DNA of 64,000 bases from the NCBI RefSeq assembly GCF_022513585.1, contig NZ_JAKWBF010000001.1, positions 310,001 to 374,000 on the forward strand, given 5' to 3'. Made by a program: the position numbers and the translations under genes. The stretch's first letter is position 1. Every line of letters begins with the position of its first letter. The notes under the pieces are model-generated. The model saw nothing but the letters and a program-made list of their open reading frames with translations, did not search any database and had not been told where the DNA came from. This DNA is from Gordonia gummivorans. Lineage in GTDB: Bacteria; Actinomycetota; Actinomycetes; Mycobacteriales; Mycobacteriaceae. This document shows positions 57,208-64,000 of this stretch, in pieces.

Positions 57208-57320
57208 CACACCGGGCCCGCTCGCTCCGCTCCCGGCGCCCACCACACACCGGGCCCGCTCGCTCCGCTCCCGGCGCCCACCACACACCGGGCCCGCTCG
57301 CTCCGCTCCCGGCGCCCACC
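57208..57320. repeat. 38-bp tandem repeat x3 in divergent promoter region
   Basis: Units start at 57208, 57246 and 57284, each CACACCGGGCCCGCTCGCTC followed by CGCTCCCGGCGCCCAC. The first two are followed by identical spacers, so the array is a recent tandem amplification. It contains the CTCGCTCCGCTC core found in the repeats at 7996 and 51981. It lies between the divergent Ca-binding-repeat gene and the EgtE-like gene. Confidence 0.8.
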
Positions 57321-57374
57321 CGGACGTCGACCGAGTGCCGGACGCATTACCGCCACCGGGTAGGTTCAAGGCCT

Positions 57375-58466
57375 ATGTACGTGAGCGAACTCGGCGAACA
57401 GTGGCACGCGGCCCGAGTCGAACCTGCCTTCGCTCATCTGGACTCGGCGGCTGCGGGACGGTCGTCGAACGCCGTCATCGAATCGATCACCGGGCATCTC
57501 TGGCGGGAATCCGAACGCGGGTCCTACGTCGCCGCGGACGAGGTGGCCGACGAGATCGCCCGCGACAAACGTGATCTCGCATCGCTCATCGGGCACACCA
57601 CCGACGAGCTCGCCTTCCGCGAGAGTGCCCGCGCCGCCCTGCGCGCACTGTTGACGCACTGGCAACTCCCCATCGCATCGACGGTGTGGGTGGCCAAGAA
57701 CGAATTCGGTCCCAACCTGGTGGAGTTCGAACGCCGCGGCTACGCGGTTCGCACAATGCCCGACGCGGACGTATACGGCCACGTCGACACCGACGCGCTC
57801 GAGAACATGCTGCAGTTCGAGCAGCCCGATTTCATCCACATCTGCCACATAGGCTCGATGTCCGGTGTGGTGCAACCGATCTCGAAGATCGTCGAGATCG
57901 CGCACCAAGCCCAGGTTCCGGTGGTGGTCGACATGGCTCAGGCCGCCGGACACGTACCGACCGTCACCGGCGCCGACGTCGTCTACGGCACCAGCCGCAA
58001 GTGGCTGACCGGTCCGCGCGGTGTCGGGTTCGTCGCGGTGCGGCGGGACTGCCTGCGCCCGGTGGAGATCGACAGCTCCGAGGCGTTTGTCGCGGGCCGT
58101 CTCGGTCTCGGAGTCGCGGTCCGCGAGGTGCTCGCAGTCGGCCAGCAACGCGTGTTCCGCGAACTCGCCGCGGTCGGTCGCGCCACTCGCGAACGGCTCA
58201 CCGGAATCGCGAGCTGGGAGGTTCTCGAACCGGTCGACGAACCGTCCGCGATCGTGACGCTGGCGCCTCCGCCGGGCTGGGGAGCCGGCGACGTCGCCGC
58301 AGCACGCGACAAGCTCCTGTCGCTGGGCATCCTGGTGACCGCGGCCGACCCCTGGCGGGCGCCGCTGGCCACCGAGCAGTCGGTGCTCCGCCTTTCGCCG
58401 CATCTCGATCTACGACGCACCGACCTCGACCGAGTCGCGGATGAGTTGCGGACGATGGGCTACTGA
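57375..58466 (+). CDS. egtE: Class V aminotransferase-fold PLP enzyme, EgtE-like
   Basis: 363 residues from ATG 57375. Seen: EPAFAHLDSAAAGRSSNAVIE at the N-terminus, VWVAKNEFGPNLVEFERRGY, VVVDMAQAAGHVP (PLP Asp) and the PLP lysine in YGTSRKWLTGPRGVGF (Lys209). It most resembles EgtE, the C-S lyase that releases ergothioneine from hercynylcysteine sulfoxide, in general layout and in the SRKW-GPRGVG motif. No egtABCD genes are nearby, so the call rests on sequence alone; another cysteine-desulfurase-like or kynureninase-like lyase is possible. Confidence 0.6.
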   Translation: MYVSELGEQWHAARVEPAFAHLDSAAAGRSSNAVIESITGHLWRESERGSYVAADEVADEIARDKRDLASLIGHTTDELAFRESARAALRALLTHWQLPIASTVWVAKNEFGPNLVEFERRGYAVRTMPDADVYGHVDTDALENMLQFEQPDFIHICHIGSMSGVVQPISKIVEIAHQAQVPVVVDMAQAAGHVPTVTGADVVYGTSRKWLTGPRGVGFVAVRRDCLRPVEIDSSEAFVAGRLGLGVAVREVLAVGQQRVFRELAAVGRATRERLTGIASWEVLEPVDEPSAIVTLAPPPGWGAGDVAAARDKLLSLGILVTAADPWRAPLATEQSVLRLSPHLDLRRTDLDRVADELRTMGY

Positions 58467-58469
58467 CCC

Positions 58470-60005
58470 TCAGGGAACGGTGGGCGCGATCTCGCCGACG
58501 ATCTCGGTGACCGCTCCCCAGGCCGCCTTGGCGTCGGCGTCGACCAGGCCGATGCGGGTCCGGCGGTGGATGATGTCGTCGACGTCCAGCGCGCCTTCAT
58601 GAGTCAGCGCGAATTCGACCTCGGCGCGGGTGACGTCGATGCCGGGCGCGATCGGATCGAGGGGCCGGGGCAGCCGGGCGTGGCCGACGACGGCCGGGGC
58701 TTCGGCGCCGAACCGTTCGACCAGCGACGTCGGGAGCTCCGCGTCGGCGCGTATCCCGATGGCTCCCACGAGCGGCGTCGTCGTGGTGACGCACTCGCCG
58801 CCCCTCAGTTCGCCCACGGCGACCGCGGTGTCGACGGCATCCTGCGCCATGCGGCGGTAGGTGGTGAGTTTGCCACCGATCACGCTGACCAGACTGCCGT
58901 CGGTGACCTGGACGCGATGACGTCGGGAGACGTCGGCGAGGGCGCCGCCACCGTCGCCGTCGCCTGCGTCGATGAGCGGGCGCAGGCCGGCGAACGTGCC
59001 GATGATGTCGTCGCGGGTGAGTGACCGCTGCAGCGCCGAATTGATGGCGTCGAGCAGGAAATCGATCTCGGTGTCGTCGGGCTGCGGCTGATCGACGATC
59101 GGACCGGGCGCGTCCACATCCGTCAGCCCCAAGTACACCCGACCGAGCTGAGCGGGCAGCGCGAACACGAACCGGGACAATGATCCGTCCACCGGAACCG
59201 TCAGTGCCGCGCTGGGTTTGCCGAACGATGCGGCGTCGAACACCAAATGTGTTCCGCGACTGGGCCGTACGGACATCGTCCGATCCACGTCGGGTGCCCA
59301 GACGCCGGTGGCGTTGATCACCGTACGGGCCGCGACGGTGAAGCTCTCGCCGGTGCGCGTGTCGGTGAGTGTGGCACCCCGCCCGTCCACTGCCGTGGCC
59401 CTGGTGTAGGTGCAGATCCTCGCCCCGAACGCCACCGCGGTGCGCGCGACGGCAACCACCAGCCGGGCGTCGTCGACGAGTTGTCCATCGGCACTGGAGA
59501 TTCCGCCGCGCAGCCCGGTCCGTCGCACGGTCGGGCAGCGGCCGAGCACCTCCATGGTGGACATCGGCGCCGGTGGCGGCAATACCGACGACGGCGTTCC
59601 GGCGTTGCGCCGCAACATGTCTCCCGCTCTGAACCCTGCGCGGATCAGGCTCGACCGCACGCGCGGACCGTTCTCGGGCACCACTTGGCGTAACGGTCGG
59701 ATCAGGTGCGGCGCAATCACTGTCATCAGATGATGACGTTCGACGGCGCTCTCGTGCGCGATCGACAACTGACCGGTCGCCAGATAGCGCAACCCGCCGT
59801 GCACCAGTTTGCTGCTCCACCGCGAGGTGCCCGATGCGAGGTCGCCGGCCTCCACGAGCGCCACCTGCAGTCCGCGGGTCGCGGCATCGAGGGCAACGCC
59901 GACACCGGTGATCCCACCGCCGATGACCAGCACGTCGAGCGGCTGGGTCCGTTCCGCGAGTTCTTCGAGATCGGCGCGCCGGGTGACGCCGGACAACACG
60001 GCCAT
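58470..60005 (-). CDS. glpD: Glycerol-3-phosphate dehydrogenase (FAD-dependent)
   Basis: 511 residues. The N-terminal FAD-binding motif is VLVIGGGITGVGVALDAATRG (27-47), followed by the GlpD-specific SGTSRWSSKLVHGGLRYLATGQ and APHLIRPL. FAD-contacting SVIGGKLTTYRRMAQDAVD lies near 375, and a C-terminal DAO_C helical domain ends the protein. It oxidises sn-glycerol 3-phosphate to dihydroxyacetone phosphate, donating electrons to quinone. Its ATG shares one base with the stop of the TetR gene, so the two form an operon. Confidence 0.92.
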   Translation of the reverse strand: MAVLSGVTRRADLEELAERTQPLDVLVIGGGITGVGVALDAATRGLQVALVEAGDLASGTSRWSSKLVHGGLRYLATGQLSIAHESAVERHHLMTVIAPHLIRPLRQVVPENGPRVRSSLIRAGFRAGDMLRRNAGTPSSVLPPPAPMSTMEVLGRCPTVRRTGLRGGISSADGQLVDDARLVVAVARTAVAFGARICTYTRATAVDGRGATLTDTRTGESFTVAARTVINATGVWAPDVDRTMSVRPSRGTHLVFDAASFGKPSAALTVPVDGSLSRFVFALPAQLGRVYLGLTDVDAPGPIVDQPQPDDTEIDFLLDAINSALQRSLTRDDIIGTFAGLRPLIDAGDGDGGGALADVSRRHRVQVTDGSLVSVIGGKLTTYRRMAQDAVDTAVAVGELRGGECVTTTTPLVGAIGIRADAELPTSLVERFGAEAPAVVGHARLPRPLDPIAPGIDVTRAEVEFALTHEGALDVDDIIHRRTRIGLVDADAKAAWGAVTEIVGEIAPTVP

Positions 60006-60607
60006 CAGAAGTGCCCGTCACCGGCGGTCGGACGCAGATACCCGCCCAGTACGTGGCACAGTTCGGTGCGCCAGTCGTCGGCGAGGATGTCGGAGACCAG
60101 CGCCCCCGACTGCAGGAACGCCTGGGCCATCATCAGCACCATGGCGGCCATCTGCTTGGTGTCCCCGACCCGCACCTGACCGCGGCTCTGCCCCTGCGCG
60201 AGCAGGTCGGCGAGCAGCGCGAGCACTCCCTGCTGACTGGTACCGAGACGTTCGAACACGTAGGGCGCCATGAAGTCTCGCTGTTCGCGCCACAGCGAGG
60301 CGATCAGCTCGTTGGCACGCAGGGCGGCGACCACCCGCACGATGAGCGAGACCAGATCGTCGAGTTCCTCGGCACCGTCGACGAGGCTCGCACCGGCCGC
60401 GCTCTCCACCGTCCCGAGAACCTCCCGGGTGAGCAGCGCGCGGATGATCTCGGCGATGTCGGGCCACCGCCGGTAGACGGTGGGACGGCTGACACCGGCC
60501 TCGCGAGCGACCTCGGACACCGTCACGCGGTGGCCGTTGCTACGGATGAGGCATCGGCGGGCGGCGTCGAGAACGAGATCCGCGATCTCCTCGTTACGGA
60601 TTGACAT
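60005..60607 (-). CDS. TetR-family transcriptional regulator
   Basis: 200 residues from ATG 60607. HTH domain: RNEEIADLVLDAARRCLIRSNGHRVTVSEVAREAGVSRPTVYRRWPDIAEIIRALL. A helical ligand-binding domain follows. It is translationally coupled to glpD (shared base TGATG), suggesting autoregulation and control of glycerol-3-phosphate metabolism. A repeated GTAAC motif (GTAACACTGTAAC) at 60613-60625, immediately upstream of its start, is a possible operator. Ligand unknown. Confidence 0.85.
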   Translation of the reverse strand: MSIRNEEIADLVLDAARRCLIRSNGHRVTVSEVAREAGVSRPTVYRRWPDIAEIIRALLTREVLGTVESAAGASLVDGAEELDDLVSLIVRVVAALRANELIASLWREQRDFMAPYVFERLGTSQQGVLALLADLLAQGQSRGQVRVGDTKQMAAMVLMMAQAFLQSGALVSDILADDWRTELCHVLGGYLRPTAGDGHF

Positions 60608-60665
60608 GATGTGTAACACTGTAACGCATGACGAACCCGCCGCGACGACATCGGGCCCCCATCCG

Positions 60666-61586
60666 ATGACCCCGGCCACCCCCGAACACGTCACCCTGCT
60701 GGTCAATCCGTACGCCCGGCACGGTGCCGGTACCCGCGTGGCGGCCGAGGCCGCCCGCGCGCTGCACAGCGCCGGCGTAGAGGTCGAGATGCTGGTCGGC
60801 GAGGACGCCGACGAGGCCGCTGACCTGGCCGGCAAGGCCGCACGCGGCGCGACCGACGCGCTCGCCGTGGTCGGCGGCGACGGCACCATCCGTCTTGCCG
60901 TCGAGGCGTCGATCGGCACCGGGACACCCTTGGCGATCATCCCGGCCGGCAGCGGCAACGACGTCGCCCGCAACCTCGACATCCCACTCGGGAGCCCGGC
61001 GAAGGCCGCCGAGATATTGCTCACCGGCCGCCGCCGGACCGTCGACCTGGGCCGCGTGACCTTTCCCGACGGCCACACCGCACTCTTCACGACGGTCGCG
61101 GCCACCGGATTCGACGCCTCGGTCACCGAACGCGCCATCGCGATGTCGTGGCCGCGAGGTCAGGCCCGCTACACCCTTGCCGCCATGCGCGAACTCGTCG
61201 GCCTGCGCACGAGGCACTATCACGTCCGCGTCGACGACGAGCGTTCCGAGGGGGACGTCGTGTTTGCCGCGATCGGCAACACCACGTCGTATGGGGGCGG
61301 GATGCAGATCACGCCGGATGCGTCGATGTCCGACGGCGCCCTGGACGTGACCGTGGGCCATCGACCACCGCGGTTCGCGCGAACCACCGTTGCCCGCGTC
61401 TTCCCCAAGGTCTTCAGTGGCGAACACGTGAGCCATCCGATGGTGCGAACGCTGCGCGGGCGTGAGATCGAACTGTATTGCGATCCACCGGCAGCGGTGT
61501 CCATCGACGGTGACCTGGTCGGCGAACTGCCCGCCGTGTTCGAGGTGGTACCCGACGCGATCGAGATCTACGCACCCGCGGCCTGA
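60666..61586 (+). CDS. Diacylglycerol/sphingosine kinase-like lipid kinase
   Basis: 306 residues from ATG 60666; the frame upstream overlaps the divergent TetR gene. DAGK catalytic domain: VTLLVNPYARHGAG (start), nucleotide-binding GGDGT (70-74), and PAGSGND (93-99), with FTTVAATGFDASV and GNTTSYGGGMQITPDASMSDGALDV further on. It phosphorylates a lipid substrate with ATP, as DgkB/YegS-type kinases do; in mycobacteria a homologue contributes to phosphatidylinositol-mannoside pathway lipids. The substrate is not resolved here. Confidence 0.85.
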   Translation: MTPATPEHVTLLVNPYARHGAGTRVAAEAARALHSAGVEVEMLVGEDADEAADLAGKAARGATDALAVVGGDGTIRLAVEASIGTGTPLAIIPAGSGNDVARNLDIPLGSPAKAAEILLTGRRRTVDLGRVTFPDGHTALFTTVAATGFDASVTERAIAMSWPRGQARYTLAAMRELVGLRTRHYHVRVDDERSEGDVVFAAIGNTTSYGGGMQITPDASMSDGALDVTVGHRPPRFARTTVARVFPKVFSGEHVSHPMVRTLRGREIELYCDPPAAVSIDGDLVGELPAVFEVVPDAIEIYAPAA

Positions 61587-61593
61587 CCCTGCC

Positions 61594-63087
61594 TCACTTC
61601 TGACGCTCGGCCCACCACTCACGCAGGGCGTCCTCGGCTTCTTCGCGGCTCAGCGGTCCGCGGTCGAGGCGCAGTTCCTTGAGGTAGCGCCACGCCTGTC
61701 CGACGAGCGGTCCCGGCGGCAGACCGAGCAACTCCATGATCGCGTTGCCGTCGAGGTCGGGGCGCACGCGGTCGAGATCCTCGGCCTCCTGCAGCGCCGC
61801 GATCCGCTGCTCGAGGTGGTCGTAGTTCTGTTGCAGCCGGCGGGCGCGGCGCTTGTTGCGGGTGGTGCAGTCGGCGCGCACCAGCTTGTGCAGGCGGTCG
61901 AGCAGTCCTCCGGCGTCGGTGACGTAGCGTCGCACCGCCGAGTCCGTCCACGTTCCGTCGCCGTAGCCGTGGAAGCGCAGATGCAGGTAGACGAGGTCGG
62001 ACACCTCCGAGACCACCGCGTTGGGGTACTTCAACGCGCGCATGCGCTTGCGGACCATCTTCGCGCCGACGACCTCGTGGTGGTGGAAGCTGACGCCGCC
62101 GCCCGGTTCGTGTTTGCGGGTGTCGGGCTTGCCGATGTCGTGCAGCAGCGCCGCCCAGCGCAGCACAAGATCCGGATCGCCCTCCTCGAGGTCGATGGCC
62201 TGCCGCAGCACGGTCAGCGAGTGTTGATAGACGTCCTTGTGCTGGTGATGCTCGTCGATGGTGAGTTTCATGCCGGGCACCTCGGGCAGCACCCGCTGCG
62301 CGAGTCCGGTGTCGACCATCGCGTCGATCGCGTCGATCGGGTACTCGCCGCAGATCAGCTTGTCGAGTTCGGCGCGCACCCGCTCCGCGGTGATGCGGTC
62401 GATCTCGGGGGCCATCCGGCTGATCGCGTCGGTCACCCGGGGCGCCAGTGCGAAGCCTAGCTGCGAGACGAAACGCACCGCGCGCAGCATGCGCAGCGGA
62501 TCGTCGCCGAAGGAGTTCTCGGGTGCCGACGGGGTGTCGATGACGCCCGCGAGCACCGCGGTCACCCCGTCCAGCGGATCGTGCAGCTCGCCGGCGCCGG
62601 CCGCACCGATCGCGACGGCCATCGCGTTGATGGTGAAGTCGCGGCGGACGAGGTCGCCGTCGAGGGTGTCCCCGAAGGTGACCTGCGGATTGCGGCCCAC
62701 CTGGTCGTAGACGTCGGCGCGGAAGGTGGTGATCTCGATCATCGCCTCGCCCTTGCGGGCGCCGACCGTGCCGAATTCGATCCCGACGTCCCACACCGCG
62801 TCGGCCCAGCCAGTGATCAGTTCGACGACACGTTCGGGCCGTGCGTCGGTGGTGAAGTCCAGATCGTTGCCGAGCCGCCCGAGAATTGCATCGCGCACCG
62901 ACCCTCCGACGAGGTACAGCTCGTGTCCGGCGTCCTCGAACACCGCTCCGAGTGGCTTGAGGATGTCGCCGAGGCCCTGCAGGGTGACCGCGCCGGCGGC
63001 GAGCAGTCGCGTACGCCGTTCGGGGTCCGGTCGGGCCGATCCCGGCGGCCGCGTCTGGCCGGGCCGGCCGGCGGTCGAGTCTGTCAC
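61594..63087 (-). CDS. cca: CCA tRNA nucleotidyltransferase
   Basis: 497 residues. The nucleotidyltransferase head is LYLVGGSVRDAILGRLGNDLDFTTDA (GGSVRD at 61-66, catalytic DLD at 75-77), followed by RRDFTINAMAVAI and RMLRAVRFVSQLGF (nucleotide-selecting region). A C-terminal HD-type domain includes EHHQHKDVYQHSL and LLHDIGKPDTRK. It adds or repairs the 3' CCA of tRNA. Named pcnA in M. tuberculosis (Rv3907c), where it is divergent from the Nudix gene mutT4 as here. Convergent with the lipid kinase, 7-bp gap. Confidence 0.93.
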   Translation of the reverse strand: MTDSTAGRPGQTRPPGSARPDPERRTRLLAAGAVTLQGLGDILKPLGAVFEDAGHELYLVGGSVRDAILGRLGNDLDFTTDARPERVVELITGWADAVWDVGIEFGTVGARKGEAMIEITTFRADVYDQVGRNPQVTFGDTLDGDLVRRDFTINAMAVAIGAAGAGELHDPLDGVTAVLAGVIDTPSAPENSFGDDPLRMLRAVRFVSQLGFALAPRVTDAISRMAPEIDRITAERVRAELDKLICGEYPIDAIDAMVDTGLAQRVLPEVPGMKLTIDEHHQHKDVYQHSLTVLRQAIDLEEGDPDLVLRWAALLHDIGKPDTRKHEPGGGVSFHHHEVVGAKMVRKRMRALKYPNAVVSEVSDLVYLHLRFHGYGDGTWTDSAVRRYVTDAGGLLDRLHKLVRADCTTRNKRRARRLQQNYDHLEQRIAALQEAEDLDRVRPDLDGNAIMELLGLPPGPLVGQAWRYLKELRLDRGPLSREEAEDALREWWAERQK

Positions 63088-63198
63088 GGCATGCCACCCT
63101 ACCGTCGAGTCGTTCGCCGGGCGCCAGGAGTCATCCGCACCGCCACATGCCGAGGACTCCAGGCAAACAGCAGGTGACCAGCGGCTAGAGTCGGGGGC

Positions 63199-64000
63199 GT
63201 GCCCACCGATCCCTCAACCAACCCTTCAGGCGTCGCAGATGACGTCGCGTCGGGTGGTCGAATGACGAACGGTCGGGCAGCCGAAGCCGCCGCTCAGGAC
63301 GATTCCGCGGGCTCGACCACCGGTCAGCAGGGTGCGTCGCGGCGCCGCAATCGTCGCGGACGACGTCGGCGTGGCGGACGCAAGGGCGAAGCACGGACAC
63401 CCGACAGTCCGCAGCTGTCGGGCCGGACCGCCCAGCCGGTTTCGGCCGACCCCGGGCAGGCTCGAGGCGAGCGACGCGGCAGCGCGCCGTCGGCGCCCGT
63501 TCCCACACCCAACGACGTGGCGCACGGCCGTGCACCGGGGTCGACGGCTGCGCAGAGTGCCGACCGCCAATCCGCCCTGATCGAAGCCCCATCGGCAGAC
63601 AACCGACCTGTCGACAAGCTGCCGGTGGACCCGGACCGGCAGAGGCCACGAGTGACCCCGCCGAAGCCCTCCGACCTCGTCTCCGTGACCGCGACCATCA
63701 CCAAGACCGGTCTGGCGTCGGCCGCCAAGGTCCCGGGAAAGCCGACGACCAAGAAGCGGCGCCGACCACCGCGGGCCGAACGGCCCAACGGCGAACGACT
63801 GCGCACCGTGCGGGAGACCTCGGCCGGCGGCCTGGTGATCTCCGACCTCGACCTTCCCGTCGATCAGCTCGCCGCGGCACTGATCGGCCGGGTGGACCGG
63901 CGGGGCCGGATGATGTGGTCGTTGCCGAAGGGGCACATCGAAACCGGGGAGACCGCCGAGCAGACCGCCATTCGCGAGGTCGCCGAAGAGACCGGCATCC
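63199..64000 (+). CDS. Nudix hydrolase with long basic N-terminal extension, MutT4-like (3' end outside window)
   Basis: Open frame from GTG 63199 to the window end (267 codons visible). Residues 1-200 are low-complexity and very basic ([35 protein letters not shown]). The Nudix domain begins at [12 protein letters not shown] and shows the box as [23 protein letters not shown], fitting GX5EX7REUXEEXGU completely. It would hydrolyse nucleoside diphosphate-linked substrates. Context matches Rv3908 (mutT4), divergent from the CCA-adding enzyme. The Arg-rich extension could bind nucleic acid. The C-terminus is missing. Confidence 0.85.
   Translation, partial: MPTDPSTNPSGVADDVASGGRMTNGRAAEAAAQDDSAGSTTGQQGASRRRNRRGRRRRGGRKGEARTPDSPQLSGRTAQPVSADPGQARGERRGSAPSAPVPTPNDVAHGRAPGSTAAQSADRQSALIEAPSADNRPVDKLPVDPDRQRPRVTPPKPSDLVSVTATITKTGLASAAKVPGKPTTKKRRRPPRAERPNGERLRTVRETSAGGLVISDLDLPVDQLAAALIGRVDRRGRMMWSLPKGHIETGETAEQTAIREVAEETGI

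Noticed and set aside
57208..57320. Possible CRISPR array
   Set aside because: Units are directly adjacent with no variable spacers, and no cas genes are present.
1..64000. tRNA or rRNA genes
   Set aside because: I looked for cloverleaf-like sequence and conserved rRNA segments in the gaps and saw none, though a dedicated tRNA search was not possible.

Overview
The window is high-GC actinobacterial DNA, most like Gordonia or a close relative in the Mycobacteriales. The evidence is GTG starts, dense GC-rich coding, F420-type and mycobacterial gene families (glucosylglycerate hydrolase, EgtE-like, MutT4-like, KstR and GlnR sites), and gene orders shared with Mycobacterium: DUF4129-DUF4350-MoxR-DUF58-SpoIIM-RDD, and cca next to a mutT4-like Nudix gene. 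The left end cuts an acyl-CoA dehydrogenase and the right end cuts the Nudix gene. I saw no rRNA, tRNA, CRISPR array, prophage or complete insertion sequence.

Layout. 1-8 kb: acyl-CoA dehydrogenase plus HpaB-family enzyme, GNAT, TrpB2, DUF429, CitA/CitB two-component system. 8-16 kb: citrate transporter, SOS-controlled dinB, methyltransferase, MalY/PatB lyase, luciferase-like oxidoreductase, TPM-domain membrane protein. 16-22 kb: PhoX-type Tat lipoprotein, AAA ATPase with small membrane protein, MarR plus MFS exporter. 22-35.6 kb: a large amine-nitrogen locus on the minus strand. 35.8-38.7 kb: glucosylglycerate hydrolase, SDR, KstR-box ketosteroid isomerase. 38.9-45.8 kb: MoxR/DUF58 cluster. 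45.8-64 kb: FadE, TfoX-like, leuS, SdpI-like, BASS transporter, S15 esterase, YqgE, MFS, Ca-binding-repeat protein, EgtE-like, TetR-glpD, diacylglycerol kinase, cca and Nudix.

The centrepiece is the amine locus. One operon (35590 down to 28642) encodes a cupin, a DmmA-like protein, two paralogous pairs of a flavin/2Fe-2S reductase and a DUF3445 heme N-demethylase subunit, and an Amt channel. One demethylase copy is fused to a second DmmA-like zinc-ribbon domain. A second operon (28444 down to 22754) encodes a gamma-glutamylmethylamide-synthetase-like enzyme, three split glutamate-synthase-like subunits and a sarcosine-oxidase-like flavoprotein, followed by an XRE-cupin regulator. Read together they predict: secondary methylamine -> methylamine + formaldehyde -> gamma-glutamylmethylamide -> N-methylglutamate -> glutamate + formaldehyde. 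Both promoters carry phased GlnR-type boxes followed by a palindrome, which suggests control by nitrogen starvation plus a local regulator.

The window is also rich in short palindromic repeats. A ~110-bp family occurs three times, always between convergent genes. A 158-bp near-perfect inverted repeat sits in a divergent promoter region. Several families share a CTCGCTCCGCTC core, including an exact 45-bp tandem duplication that supplies a gene's stop codon.
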